Shown piece after piece: positions 35,685 through 48,180 of a stretch of 64,000 nt of DNA. The position numbers and the translations under genes are program-made. Source of the DNA: Metallyticus violacea (lineage: Eukaryota; Arthropoda; Insecta; Mantodea; Metallyticidae); NCBI GenBank assembly GCA_030762175.1, contig CM060831.1, forward strand, positions 81,541,001 to 81,605,000, given 5' to 3'. The notes beneath the pieces are model-generated. The model saw nothing but the letters and a program-made list of their open reading frames with translations, did no database searches and was not told the DNA's origin. Position 1 is the first letter of the stretch; each line of letters begins with the position of its first letter.

Positions 35685-36947
35685 TGCGTGGATCGTACTG
35701 AAAGTAGTGAGCAACATTTTTTAAACCTCTTAATGTTTATTTTTTACATAAACCAAGTACATCACCATAATAAATTTTAAACAGAGCCTTTGCACACACT
35801 TTCCCCATCGTTCTGCAAGTTTGAAAATACCCTTACGATAGAACTCTGTTCCAGCTGTACGAAGACACTGACGCGCTGCTTTCCGAATATCCTCCACCGT
35901 CTCGTAGTGTTGACCTCGCATCTGTTTCTTAAAAGAACCAAAAAGATGATAGTCGGAGAGTGCCAAGTCGAGACTGTATGGAGGATCTGGAAGAGTTTCC
36001 CACCCAAATGTTCTGATCTTGTCCATTGTGACACGAGCAATGTGAGGACGCGCATTATCCTGTTGCAGGATGATCTTCTTTCCAGGGCGCTTATCGCGTA
36101 ATGCACGACGGAACTTCCAAAGTGTCTGGATATAGCGGGCAGCATTTATGGTTTGTCCAGGTTCAAGAAACTCAACCAGAATGCAACCCTGTGCATCCCA
36201 GAAGACGCTAACCATAACCTTCCCAGCATAACGCACTGTCTTCGCTTTCTTCTTCGATGGCGAATCCAAATGGTGCCATTCCATGCTCTGGCGTTTTGTT
36301 TCAGGCTCGTAATGATGGAATCAGCTTTCGAAGCCTATCACAATACTCGTCAAAAAATCACCACCTTCATTTTGAAATCTCTAAAGATGGTTTTGGCTGA
36401 TGGTTATTCTCTTCGGTCAATAAACTGGGACCCAACGAGCACAAACTTTTCGATAACCTAAACTTTTTATCATTTCTTGCACTGCACTATGTCGCACTGC
36501 AAGTTTTGCAGCGATTTCATCCACAGCGATACGCCTATCTTCTCTAATGAGCTCATCAACTCTTTCCTTGTTGCAGTTCGCGTGCGACCGCTACGAGACT
36601 CATCTTGGATACTCGTTTTCCCATCTTTGAAATGTTTCACTCATCTCTAACACTGCTAGCACCCATGCAGACATCTCCATAGACACGCTGAAGTCTGAGG
36701 TGAATTTCAGCAGCAGATTTTCCCTCTTTAACAAGGAATTCAATGTCAATAGGTGTCGAAACGAAACATTGATGTCCGCCATTTTGGAAATACTGCCTGT
36801 GGCTATGTGATAGAAGATAATGGCGTCACAATATGGCAACACGTGGTGTAAAGTCTGTAGATTATGATCCTGCAGTCCTTTTTGTTACATTGTTGGAATT
36901 TAAATTTTAACAATGGGTTGCTCATGACTTTCAGTATGACCCTCGTA
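35685..36947 (-). mobile_element. Mariner family D, full-length, inactivated
   Basis: The right end on the minus strand reads TACGAGGGTCATACTGAAAG, continuing CATGAGCAAC. The left end reads TGCGTGGATCGTACTGAAAG, continuing TAGTGAGCAAC. Imperfect TIRs of about 30 bp; length 1.26 kb. Inserted in the MARCH intron in the same orientation as the gene. Confidence 0.9.
35730..36785 (-). pseudogene. Mariner D transposase pseudogene
   Basis: It starts MADINVSF at about 36782 and, after a frameshift, reads IEFLVKEGKSAAEIHLRLQR (HTH_48-type domain). The first catalytic motif, expected GDESW, reads GFES-stop near 36330-36345, so both the Asp and the Trp are lost. The following 184-codon frame (36284-35730) is the best preserved part: VFWDAQGCILVEFLEPGQTI, QQDNARPHIAR with the second Asp, and YSLDLALSDYHLF with the third Asp at spacing 34, though both prolines of the usual SPDLAPSD are Leu. 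The C-terminal KLAERWGKCVQ segment is intact. Confidence 0.88.
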
Positions 36948-37804
36948 TTATTTGAATTATATAGGAAGAACGAAAAAACTCTTCCCCGTTTAACGCTATA
37001 TACTGTATTTTTAAAAATATATTCTGCTGCCTTATTTGATAAAAATACCAGATTTGTAAGTTAAATCTTTTCTGAAAATACATTGGAGATTTGCTTTCTC
37101 TCTCTTACGTCTTTATTCTGTTGGCTCCCTTATGTGTTTCAAAATCATCCCAATGGATGGTACAAGAGCAAACAATAATTCAAATTAAATGAAAATGAAC
37201 ACCTTAATTGTCCGTCTTTCTCAATTAAATACGCATATAAATACGATAACACAATATTCATAACACTAAAACACAATTGTGCCGTTATTCCACTTGAGAA
37301 AATAGGTATAGCTATAAATTTTGAAATAAAATACAGTGGCTGTATGCTAGCTATTTTGAAGCATGTATATTTGATGCACATATATTAATGTTTTTAAAAT
37401 ATTTTAGCTTTATTCGCCAATATTAAAATCAGAAAATGAATCATTTCACTCTCTCCCGCTAACCTGAGCCTAACTACGGAGCCAACATTAGTAATAAAAC
37501 CAAAAAATATAGACAAAGGCCGCCTGCGCATGCGTGAATAGCATGATAAACACTTGCACTGCTAGCGGCGTATGTGGTTTGTAGCCTGCTGAACTGATGT
37601 TTCTGCATATAATTTCAGGAAATGACGAAATTATAAATAATGTCATAGAGCGTGAATCAATGGAAATTCTGTGCTTTAAACATAACAAGGCTTACTTTCT
37701 GTAAAGTTCTGTAATCGGGGGGGGGGGGAAACACTTTGAAAGTTTCAGCATGCATCGGGATATTTATCGATAAATAAGTTATAAAAGTTATAACTCACTT
37801 TTAT

Positions 37805-38335
37805 AGCGCAGTTAGAATTAGATAGGCACTCCACCAAGTTAAAAATTATTATAAGAATTATGAAATATACATACAGAATTACATTGGAAGAGGGTGATAT
37901 TATTCAAGAATGTTTCAGTATCCAAGGATCGTGGTATATCAAAGTGCAGGAAATTTTGCAACAGATGGGTATGGGAAACTTATGGATAAATAAGGATTAC
38001 GAAAACAGAGAAGTAATACACTTAAGTTTGGAAGATAATGAAAGACAGGAAATATTTGGCAGTATGGGAGAAAAGAGTTCATTGAGACTTTATGGGGAAA
38101 TAAAAATAGGACCTGATAGGGAAAAATATATAGAATAATGTGATAAAGCAAGTAGAGAAAGGTTTGTCCAATGTCTCCAAGAGGGGAAATCTCTGGAAGA
38201 AAGGAATGAGATCGAGGAAACACCGGGCAGCCAGGAAACGAGGTGAAGATGTACGAAAGTATGCGAAATCTAACATTTCCACAGATGGACAGCCCCGCGA
38301 GAAACTCTCCGGTATCACTTGAGCCCCCACACACT
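37805..38335 (+). mobile_element. LINE ORF2 C-terminal fragment, plus copy
   Basis: A 92-codon frame (37860-38138) reads through GSWYIKVQEILQQMGMGNLW, INKDYENREVIHLSLEDNER and SMGEKSSLRLYGEIKIGPDR. The same sequence occurs inverted at 52610-53240, so it is a dispersed repeat rather than a host exon. The order (W-rich segment, RQEIFGSMGEK, then an E-K-Y-I-E turn) parallels the C-terminal region of the LINE at 11304-11530. It lies in the MARCH intron antisense to the gene. LINE type not assigned. Confidence 0.6.
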
Positions 38336-38714
38336 GATCTCTATCTAACGAAAGCTGAATTACGATCTGCGCACGTAATTTGAGAAATATTTAATATGGT
38401 CGATTAATCGAATATGTAAGTTGAGGTAATGTCCTGCAAAGTTTCTTTGTAATTTGAGAAACAGCACAACAAATCCCTTTCCACGCTTTCCCGACTTAGG
38501 ACTAACATATTCGCGTGGTTATAAATGTTGTGTCTGATGTTGCAGTTCAATTCTTACCTATTGCCACTTTAAAACATTGAAGTAAAACAGACCAGATTTA
38601 AGAATAATACATATTACTAGCGTATTTGATCAGCGATGCCCTTAAGTTTATATTGCTAGACCAAACACTAATTATGAAAATCAGATTCCAGACGCTCGAC
38701 ACCTGTGTATTAAT

Positions 38715-39190
38715 GGGTGCCAGACATGGTCAATAACAGAAAAACAAAAGAACAAAATTCAAATATGCCAAAGGAAAACGCAACGCAAGATCCTGGAAAA
38801 AACTTTGAAGGACAAAATACCTATAGTATTAATAAATCAGTTATCTCAGACAACAGACATCGCACAAATACCTACCAGAAGCAAATGGCAATGGGGCGGT
38901 CACGTCGCAAGAATGCAGAACCAACAAGATCTCCATGTGGGACCCCCGTACACAAGGCAGACCCAGAAGAAGATGGACAGACTTCATCAAGGACCATACA
39001 GGTCCAGATTGGTCAAAATCTCTCGAGAAGCGCCTAGTGCAGTGAGAAATGGAGTAACCAAAGTGTGTCTTAAACCAGCATACGAACAACTAGCGTGGAA
39101 TAGCTCACCACGTTGGGAAAAAGCGAGCTTTCCCTACTTGTTAGGAGACCTTTGCCCTTAAGGGACACAAGGCTATCTTTATCTTTAGAT
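38715..39190 (+). mobile_element. RTE-like LINE 3' end, plus copy
   Basis: The plus strand encodes the C-terminus of an endonuclease/reverse transcriptase: KTQRKILEKTLKDKIPIVLI, then SKWQWGGHVARMQNQQDL (near 38880-38935), then a broken RRRWTDFIKDH-like end. The 3' UTR follows, ending in CTATCTTTATCTTTA. It matches 1192-1683 on the other strand. 5'-truncated. Confidence 0.75.
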
Positions 39191-39861
39191 TCTTTGCACT
39201 TTTATATAAGTTTGAGCATGAAACTGTTTAAAATGTCGATAAAAAGGAATACCTTGCGTTAGGACATGATTTGAGGATGATGTATGCATTGTTACCTAGA
39301 GAAAGCGCACTAATGTTTTTTGTAACAGATGCGCAGGGGAAGCATGAGTTTTTATACGACTCACTTCACTAGGATTTATACCTACGGACAGTTGTTCCTC
39401 AAATTTCATGCCCCTATTGCGATATCATGAAACGCACATGGTGGATGATTTAGCACTAATATATTTCTCCTTCTTTGTAAGCAGTACACAAAACATTCAC
39501 TCAATATAAATAATTTTAGATTATTGAGCAACATTTTTTAATAAAGTTCCTTAAGAAGTATGTCAGTTGTGCATGAAACTGCTGCATTGGTGATATGCCC
39601 CACGGACTGAGAGGTGTTTGCTTTAATGTGCGTGGCAGTTATCATGTGTTCACATTACAGCCCCTTTTTGCACGTGACAGTAGCAACCAATCAAATATCA
39701 ACAGATGAGCTCATTAGCGAGTGGATAAAGCCGGCGTGGGTTCAAATGACGAGAAAAATAAAAGAAGAAAGCCCTAAAACGTGGGGATTAATTGCTCTAG
39801 TAACTTTATGGATGATTCTACTGGTCGTTCCTTTCTCCACTTAGAGCATATCTCCAGTTCC

Positions 39862-39998
39862 CTGTCGGCACGAAAAAGAACCTCAAGCCTGAAAGAAGAG
39901 GCCTCTGAGCAAAATTTGTCGGCCGTTTCACGCCCTGAATTCAATGGGACGCTGATGACCTGAGATGTTAACGAGCGTCCTTAAATAAATAGAATAAA
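39862..39998 (+). mobile_element. SINE family A, 5'-truncated
   Basis: It contains AACCTCAAGCCTGAAAGAAG, TTGTCGGCCGTTTCACGCCC, TGACCTGAGATGTTAACGAG and a tail AAATAAATAGAATAAAAAAA. No tRNA-like head. Confidence 0.85.
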
Positions 39999-41555
39999 AA
40001 AAAAGGGGGGGGTTCCCAGGCGCATAGAAACTTAAAGTTAGCAGTATCATGAACCCCGAATTCAAAGCATGGCTCGCTTAGTTTGTGATTATAAACGGGG
40101 ACGTAACATCTGTTCTAGTTCTTCGACATCTTTTGAAAAGTGAAATCGCATTTTGAATTATTTGTCTTTCAGTTCTAAGAACGGATTATTTCTTTTATGA
40201 ATTACACAGGGATCTGTAATATATATCCCTTGTAAGGTTAACCTAACATAACCTATAATTGAATGTAACTCTGTCTGTTGTTATTACGCGGATATGAAAA
40301 GTGAAACATAAAGAAACTTTGTCTACATGAAATTAAATAAATGTAACTAACCATTTTATTTATTAATAAAGTTATTGTGCTTCTGTACTCTGATAATTTT
40401 TTAACAGCTACTAACTTAGTTTGCCCTTTAACTTAAGAAATTTTGCATGTTAGATTTAATTTGAGGCTAAGACGAAATAATCTTACTGTTTATACAACCA
40501 AAATTTCCAGTTTTAGTATAACTGATGGTAATTTTATGCTCGAACTGAAGTTAACGCTTTATACAACTGGCCCTTAGTGTATTTCTTGCTGTTGGTACCA
40601 CCGTTACGTCAGCACACTATGCTACCATTTGTCTTTTCTTGATGTGATGATTTCAGCTATAAAAGCAGATGCCCCCCCCCCTTTTTAGGAGGAATAGATT
40701 GAAATACAAGGTTTTTAACGAAGTCACATCACCTCCTAATATCTCCTAATGTTTTTATTCACTCTTCTGTTAGTTTAAGATAGAACGTGTAAATCTAGCA
40801 AATAATGCAGCAGTATATTTTGCACTGTATTTTAGAAATTTATAAAGCTATGAATATGGAATTTTATGAGATATTAAGAACACTTAACTAACGATATCTG
40901 TACTTTTTAATTTTCTAATGCACATAAAAAGTTTCTTAAACAAAAATAAATCTTATTTCCCGATAACTTAACATTTTGACAAAAACGTGCATTTTTCGAA
41001 AAGTTACACACACATAATGTATGCAAATGTCAAGTGTGGTAACTAGAAGTATTTAAATATCACTATTAGCTCATAAAAATCAATATCGATAAGAAATTAA
41101 AAACATATCGAGGTTTTTTTTTTTTTTTCAAAATTTGAATAAGCAACTATCATAGTTATATTATTCTAGTTTCCGGGATAACATGTTCTCTAAAGTTTAA
41201 ATAAAATAAAAATTAATTCCAACTCCACCAATAGTTTATAATAAAAATGCACGATTATGTCACAGTGTTTTCAGTTTTTTAACAGGATTTTATTTTGGTT
41301 TAACATTTTTTAAAAAACTGTTTATGTGCATCAGAAAATTAAGATTTACAGAGTATCTTTCGTTAAGTTTTCTTGATGTCTCTCAAAAGCTCATATTGAT
41401 AGCTTAAAAACTTTCTGAGATACAGTGTAACATGTATACTGTTGCATTATTTGCTAACTTCCTGGTTACCTTAAAACTTTTATTTGTGTTGCGTAAACAT
41501 ACTCGAAGTAAAACTACTGTATTATATTATAATGTTTTAACTAAGTGGAAATTAC

Positions 41556-41831
41556 CTTGCAATAGCAAAGAGAGACGAGCTTTTCTGATTTTTCTTCATC
41601 TAGGCAAATTCTGCATAAGAGTGCACCTTCGCCCGTGGAATGAACGGAAACAAGTGTGTCCTTGATATTCGGAAGGCTTATAGGTAGTTCTTGGTGAAAA
41701 CTGACGGTTGGAATACTTGAATGAGAATTGTCTTTATCCGTGCGGCGATTTAGTGATGATGCTTGGTGTATACTACTGCTAGGAAAACGCAGAATGGACT
41801 GCAATATACCTTTTATAGTTCTATTGCTCAT
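41556..41831 (-). CDS. MARCH-type membrane E3 ubiquitin ligase, exon 1 (N-terminal)
   Basis: Encodes residues 1-92. The start ATG at 41831-41829 has A at -3. An in-frame TAA lies 45 nt upstream (41876-41874), which favours this Met unless a short upstream exon is spliced in at the acceptor-like TTGATCAG near 41845. Residues 1-65 are Ser-rich and polar, with no signal peptide, as expected for a cytosolic N-terminus. Cys73-x2-Cys76 (LLCRICLDEE) and Cys89-x-Cys91 (SLCYCK) are the first four ligands of the RING-CH, which binds two zinc ions and recruits the ubiquitin-loaded E2. The exon ends in phase 0 at AAG|GTAATT. Together with exon 2 the ligand pattern is C-x2-C-x12-C-x-C-x7-H-x2-C-x12-C-x2-C. 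Confidence 0.85.
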
Positions 41832-42789
41832 TATGACTTTTCTGATCAACAAATGAAGCAATATTACGTCTTGTTAGCACATAACATCCAAAATCATATT
41901 CAGATACTTAAGCATATGCATGTTTAAACCTTCGACAGTAAACTATCGATTATTATTAACAAAAGAAGAGCGCAGGTTATTACGAGAAAAACTGACGCAA
42001 GTGCAAACGTATAAAACGATCTTTTGAAGAAGCAACATAATTTAAGGTGCATCCGTTAGTAAGAGCGCTTTAGGTAAGCAAATGTAAAGAAAGTAATAAA
42101 CGTTAGTTACCATGTAATGAGACAATTAAACACTGTTTGAAATAACTTAGTTATCTGCTAAATCCATTAGAAAAAGTTCCATCTCTGCCTTAAGTAACAG
42201 AACGCCAAAGAAGTGATAACTGCAAACCTTCGCTGCATTTTCCTGAGAAATTTCCCAGTTTCAGTTCATTTTCCTGCAGATCAGTAGCTCACTGCTAGGG
42301 TTATATGTGTACAAACTAGAAGAAATAAAGGTAATTATTCTGAATAGTTTAGGTTATTGAGCACTCATTCATTTCCTTGTTCATGACTGGTTGCTTATGA
42401 TTTCTACCGCTAGATGACACTACTTAGGTTTTGCTGGAATTAAAGAATATTTGCCATATCATTACAATTATTTACCCGCTAACATAGCAATACACAATCA
42501 GAAATCAATTTATATTTACAAAAAGGAAGCGAGCATAGGCCATTAGGCCGTAGCACGCTGCAGTAAACCACTGGTTTCATCGGTTTTTAGAATTTACCCG
42601 AGGTTAGGTTATTTGTGTCCGCTAAAATACGCTAGAATCCTAATTATGTTGCCCATTCTTATATTCGCACTATTTATAACTATGAGATTATGCTCTTTTT
42701 ACTTTTCTGGCTGCAATATGTTGTTCCTTATTAGAAAACTTAGTTTTTCAGGTATATTACACATATTTTAAATGCTAGGGGATTTTGTA
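41832..42789. other. Upstream of the MARCH start; no promoter identified
   Basis: It presumably contains the 5' UTR and perhaps the promoter of the MARCH gene. I see no convincing TATA box or initiator. A CTCF-like core CCGCTAGATGACA lies at 42407-42419. Confidence 0.35.
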
Positions 42790-43020
42790 GGCGTAGTAGC
42801 AGAGCGTGTAAGGGCAGCATAGTACATCGTCAACGTACAAAATAACCGAGGGAAAGGTTCAGGCGGTAACAGTTGGGTATCGCATTCCAGTTTCAAATGT
42901 CTTAAGGGCAATCTAGAGTTTGGGTTTTCTAATGGTTTCTTTGGCCGTTGAGGCGAATGCTAGGATGGGTTTTTTTCTTTCTACGGAATATCACTTTCCC
43001 CAATTTATATAGTTGCATTG
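42790..43020 (+). repeat. Possible old SINE
   Basis: It has TAGTAGCAGAGCGTGTAAGG near 42795 and, further on, CCGTTGAGGCGAATGCTAGG (42943-42962). The latter resembles the conserved AATGCTGGGATGG body motif seen in other SINE pieces here. B box not clear. Confidence 0.3.
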
Positions 43021-45039
43021 TTGTTTCTTTTACGAGATTGGAAGTGATAGAGGTGTGACGGTGGATTGTGCATTGTAAAGGTTTCTGTCCCGTTGTCTGG
43101 TATGGAAGTGGCCCTTCTGCAGGGCTTGAACTCCTTGTAGGGTGTTATGCAAACGTTGAGTGTTCTATCTGAAAGCAATATCCGTTACTTCTGGCTATCA
43201 GGTATAACCCTCACCTGATCCTAACTCCTAGAAGCCCAAGGCTGAACTTCAGAAATATTCTCCTCCGCCCGCAACCCTACCCAAAGTATAAAATGTGAGA
43301 AATTTAACAATTTTCTAACATCCTGAATAGTCGCCAACCTTATAATTGCTCTGTTATTAAGCAACAGTATGTGAAAAATCGGCTTAAGTAAAGAAGACCA
43401 TGTCACATAATGTATACCTTTCTTTGCAAAATCCATTGTTTCTAAGACTTTACTAAAATGAACCACGCATTAATGTATTATTAACTTTTGAATGTTCACA
43501 ATTAACTTTGTGTCTTCTAATTGTTGTTTATATGTGAAAATACACATTTTGATTCGTCTAATGAGTAACGACGCCATTCCTTCTCCCCAACGTATTCGCG
43601 AGGCTTATAGTTTCTGCCGCTAGATGGTATCGTGGGGCTTAAAACAAATTCACCATTATTGTAACGTACATTACACTAATTTTTCCGCCAAGACCCGACA
43701 TGTAACAAATATAAAAGCAGGGTAATGCAACAACCTAACCCAACAGTTACACAGACACTGTCTAAAATCTATTCCCTAGGTTAAAATTAAGTTTCACGAG
43801 GAACCTTGTAAAAACGAATGTCTGCTTAGGTTGTGTTAGATCGTGTGTTATCTTAAGAAATTTGCCTTAAATCTATACTTTGCCACTACCAGTCTATTTC
43901 CAGCAGCTAACAGTTTAAATTTACCAAGCAACAGAAACCCGCTAAACATTTGCTTTCTGTTACTTACAAGACTATTGGGGGCAGTTTGTAGTTACATCAG
44001 AAATGCCCTCTAAAGGCAGGAAAGGGTTATAAGTTTGGCACATACGCGATGAAATTTCTAAACCAGGAAAACATAAATAACTGTGAAATGGTCTTGTTTT
44101 AGTTCATCTTATGTATTTAATCCTGTTCCTTATTATATAACTGATTTTCTTTAGGTAAGTTTTAAAAACTTTATTTACCCTTTCGAGTAAATAAATCAAA
44201 TTTCTTTCATCTTTGTCGAATATATTTCTTTTTTAGTTTTAGTGTAGCAGTTAAAAAAATGACATTTAAATGTTAAAAACTGAAATTGTATTTATTAGTC
44301 ACGCAGATGACAAGATTGTTTTCTTTACAGTATGTTCTCTTACTATTTCCCTAAACAAAAATAACATTATAAGAAGTATATGTTGGTTAATCAGGAATGA
44401 CAAATGTTAGTTTCATAGCATATAATATATTATGATAATTTTAGTAATACCAACTTATGAACGTAAAGAAAACATTTGCATAACGCAAAACAAACAATGA
44501 ACAGTGCTCATATAGAAACCTCGTACATGTTATCTAGACATATGAAAAGGGATTGACCATACATTATAGATTATCACAGTATCAATGCTATCAACAATAG
44601 GGCTTCTGCTAAGAATCAGCACATGGTATAGTCTAAATATAAACATGACATAGCACGCCGTTTGTTTACATGATTACATAGGTTAATAATGAGAGTATAA
44701 CAGTATATGGGTAAAACATATTATTGTCCACAGTATTTCAGTATTAAACGTTGTGCCACATGAATTTAAATCTCCCCAAAAATAAATAAATAAATACTGC
44801 AGTATATAACTATTCAATCTGTATCTCTAAATGGTAAATTGAGTACTAAAAGTTCTAACCATATAATCGTTCTAAAATGTCTTACCTCTGTTTTGAATAA
44901 ACGTCCTACGTATTAATAAAGAACTGTAAAACGTTTTTGTCTTATCTGCATTGATGTTTTTACACGATGAAGATGAAATATGGAGCTACATTTGGTCCCC
45001 TTTAACATAACTACGTTTAAAGCCGGCGTGTCTTCTCTG
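43021..45039. other. No recognisable gene
   Basis: AT-rich. A 95-bp stretch at 43600-43690 is a diverged direct repeat of 42396-42490, including the CCGCTAGATGG motif. One frame of 81 codons (43466-43221, minus) has no domain I recognise. Confidence 0.4.
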
Positions 45040-45835
45040 TTTACTGAGGAAATAGACCGGAGCGTACAAAAGTGAATTCAAATGTTTTTGATAAGAATGA
45101 GATACGCTGCAGCATAGACGAATTTTATTTTGTGAGAGAGATGTAAGGCAGGGTTGCATTCTTTCACCCCTACTTTTTAAATAATCGAAGCGTTGCTTCA
45201 AGAAATATGGTGCCATATACGGTGGTAGATATACAAACATCAGCTGTTATACGCGCACGACATGACAATTAAACAATTGTCAATACTTCGATAAACGGCA
45301 TACAGGGTGGACTAAACATACTGCAGATCTACTGTGATACTTGGTTATTTACGGTAAACACAAATAAAACAAAGATTATGATCTTCAAAGATTATGATAA
45401 AGCATAAACATGGAAATATACAGGACAGAACATGATAACATGAACAATTTCTCTACCTTGGACTAACTTTCTCGATGAGTGGAAGATGGTCAAAACACAT
45501 TGTTGAGGCGAAACATAAGGCGAATATGAAAGCCGCGGAAACTCTCCGTATACAAAGCAGAAATCCAGATGTACCTAAAGGGTTGTTAGAGACAATATAT
45601 CGGGCAGTAGTACTATCTACAGTAACTTGTGGGTGAGGACGGGTTTTCTAAAAGGTATTATAAAAGTGCGAAGAGATATAGAAATTTTGCGGAATCCTTA
45701 GGGCATTTGGGGCCTATAGCGAGATTTCGGAATGCAGGATCCGAGCAGAAATGTACTGGCTACGAATTGTTCACGGAGATCGACACTAACCGGTCGGCCT
45801 GATACCGAGCACCTAAGAAAGGGGGATAAGACATT
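45040..45835 (+). mobile_element. LINE reverse transcriptase fragment, heavily decayed
   Basis: Plus-strand words match a reverse transcriptase: an RQGCILSPLLF-type motif (near 45130-45180, frameshifted), a VNTNKTKIMIFKDYD segment (45355-45405), a YLGLTFS-type segment (near 45455) and LLETIYRAVVLSTVTCG (near 45580-45635). Stops and frameshifts throughout. Likely the same broad class as the LINE at 10555. Confidence 0.65.
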
Positions 45836-45914
45836 TGAATCGCAGAGCGGGGAAACAGGAGGGGCCTTGGAGAGAGAAAAAAAAACTGAAGATTAAATTA
45901 ATATGCTTACAATT

Positions 45915-46920
45915 TCCTAACGTAATAACAAAATAATAAAATATAATTAAATATTCACTTTCTGAAATTTCTTCTGCTGTCATGTACAGCGGTGGCAAGA
46001 CCAGAGAAGTCTTCGTTTTCTCTACTGGAGTCACTTGAGTCACTTGTTTCACTTGTTTTTCCTCCAAAGGAAATGAAGCTGTCGATGGTGTTTTCCTGTA
46101 ACCCAACAGTCTCTAGGAGTGAAGGAAGAAAACGCGTTGTGTACGTTTCAGAATCGCTTGCTTATTAATTTCTCCACTAACTTTATCTCTCTTAGCAAGA
46201 GTTTGGGAAGAAGTTGATTGTTAATCCAAAACTCGAAGTTTCTGAAATTTATTTGATCTTAATAATCTCCCGATCTTTGCCTGCTTGAAATATCAATAAT
46301 GTGTTCTGCACAAACAGTATTTCAGATCCTGCATGGAAGACAGTGTGAGGGTTATCGGAATGACTTAGTCAGTACGTCCGGTTGACTTTCATTTTGCCAG
46401 CATTTTCTAATTGTTAAATAATGTCCATCCAAGTCTCATCAATGTGTACAATAGCACGACTCTGTTCCCCAAGCGACTTGCGGCACCATTCCACTATGTT
46501 TGGCTTTTCAGTGAATGTTTTCCTTAAATTATGACACGTTTTCCTTTGTAGCTATTTCTTTCAGAGCTCTTCACAGAGAGTAAACAAGGAAATTCAATTC
46601 TTTATCGAACCACACATAACAATTTGGGAATGTAGGAATTTCCTTCCTAGTGAAGTAATATTTATCTATCCAGCAGTATATCACATTTTTGTCAAAACCA
46701 TCCAAATTCATTTTTGAATGCTGCGGTCATGTTTTCTTGCAGAATACTCGCAGGTTTCAACTCCTTCTCTTATTATACTCGCAAGCGTTCTCACCGGAAC
46801 CCGGTATAGGAAAACCTTACCTTGCTCGACTAACCATCACTTGCAGTGATATCTTTTCTCACTATTGCTCGTGCTTTACTGTGTATACCTTTTTCCCCCT
46901 TTCTTTCCCTGTTATATAGT
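45915..46920 (-). mobile_element. Decayed DDE transposase (Tc1/mariner-like, IDETW type)
   Basis: Minus-strand frames recall a DDE family seen widely in insects. From N to C: GFDKNVIYCWIDKYYFTRKE (near 46650-46710), WFDKELNFLVYSL (46570-46605), then NIVEWCRKSLGEQSRAIVHI running into DETWMD (46430-46500) with the first catalytic Asp. Next comes HTVFHAGSEILFVQNTLLIF (46290-46350). The segment with the next two catalytic residues is deleted, and an acidic Ser-rich tail closes the protein (SETSDSSDSSRENED, 46020-46065). No TIRs identified. Confidence 0.65.
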
Positions 46921-47239
46921 TTCATTATTTGCATTTGTATATTATTAGTAGATAAATATCTATGTGAAACTATACACCAACATTAACTAAACCATGCAAT
47001 GCAAAACTTCCAACTGTTCACTATTGATATAATGCACTTGTTAACGCAATGGCTCTCAGAAACGGAACGGATCACCGTTAAGTATTTTAGTAGGTGATAA
47101 GACAACAAGCGTTTTCGTGTAAAGTCTTGCTTGGGAGATAAAGTCAACCTCTCTCCCTGCATACGTCGCTAGTGATCTCTTCAGCTACCAGCAGTATTTA
47201 CTGTGTCCGTTTGTTAAACAAGGGGAGAGACTACCAGTA
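46921..47239. other. No recognisable feature
   Basis: Spacer leading into the triplet array. Confidence 0.4.
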
Positions 47240-47617
47240 CCACTAATACTATTACTACTATTACTACTACTATTACTATTACTACTATTACTATTACTAC
47301 TATTATTACTACTATTACTATTACTACTATTACTACTACTACTATTACTACTACTACTACTACCACTACCACCACTACTACCACCACTACTACTACTATT
47401 ACTACTACTATTACTACCACTACTACTATTACTACTACTATTACTACTCCTACTATTACTACTACTACTACCACTACCACCACTACTACTATTACTACTA
47501 CTATTACTACCACTACTACTATTACTACTACCACCACTACTACTACTACTACCATTACCACCACTACTACTACCACTACCACCACCACCACTACTACTAC
47601 CACTACTACTATTACCA

Positions 47618-47669
<52 letters not shown>

Positions 47670-47866
47670 CACTACCACCACCACTACTACTACCACTACC
47701 ACCACCACCACTACTACTACCACTACTACTATTACCACTACCACCACTACTACTACTATTACTACTACCACTACTATTATTACTACTACTACTATTACTA
47801 CCACTACTATTACTGCTTATTGCTATTACTACCACTATTACTATTATCACCACTACTACTACTACC

Positions 47867-47897
<31 letters not shown>

Positions 47898-48069
47898 TTA
47901 CTACTACTATTACTACTACTACCACTACCACCACCACTACTATTACTATTACTACTACTATTACTATTACTACTACTATTACTACTACTACCACTACTAC
48001 TACTATTACTACTACTACTATTACTACTACTTCTATTACTATTACTACTACTATTACTACTATTACTGC

Positions 48070-48111
<42 letters not shown>

Positions 48112-48180
48112 CACTACCACTACCACCACTACTACTATTACTACTATTACTACTACTACCACTACCACTACTACTACTAA
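47240..48180. repeat. Long trinucleotide array of TAC, TAT and ACC units
   Basis: About 940 bp of ACT/ATT/ACC triplets in constant register. A 63-bp segment at 47561-47623 is repeated exactly at 47681-47743, a 120-bp period, and a similar shorter block recurs near 47398 and 47491. The long frames across it (Val/Ile, Ser/Gly/Asn or Leu/Pro runs) are artefacts of the triplet register. Confidence 0.95.

Larger units (their letters stand above)
31876..41555 (-). other. MARCH intron (9.7 kb) packed with mobile elements
   Basis: The donor AAG|GTAATT is at 41556/41555. The acceptor CTAG|GGC is at 31876/31875. Joining these gives the exact RING-CH spacing (C-x-C-x7-H), which is strong evidence for the intron. 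It hosts a piggyBac element with a nested DD41D copy, a Tc1 remnant, mariner D, two LINE 3' ends and a SINE. Stretches 34449-34749, 35300-35684, 36948-37800, 38340-38714, 39195-39861 and 40000-41555 hold nothing I recognise. Confidence 0.85.

Noticed and set aside
37860..38138. A 92-codon frame as a host exon inside the MARCH intron
   Set aside because: The same sequence occurs inverted at 52610-53240, so it belongs to a dispersed repeat, probably a LINE C-terminus.
39614..39844. A 76-codon frame with a hydrophobic C-terminus as a small membrane protein
   Set aside because: No family recognised, no upstream gene signals, directly next to a SINE, and both ends lie in repeat-like DNA; most likely chance.
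42396..43690. LTR retrotransposon bounded by direct repeats
   Set aside because: The repeats are short and diverged, and there is no primer-binding site, polypurine tract or gag/pol frame between them.
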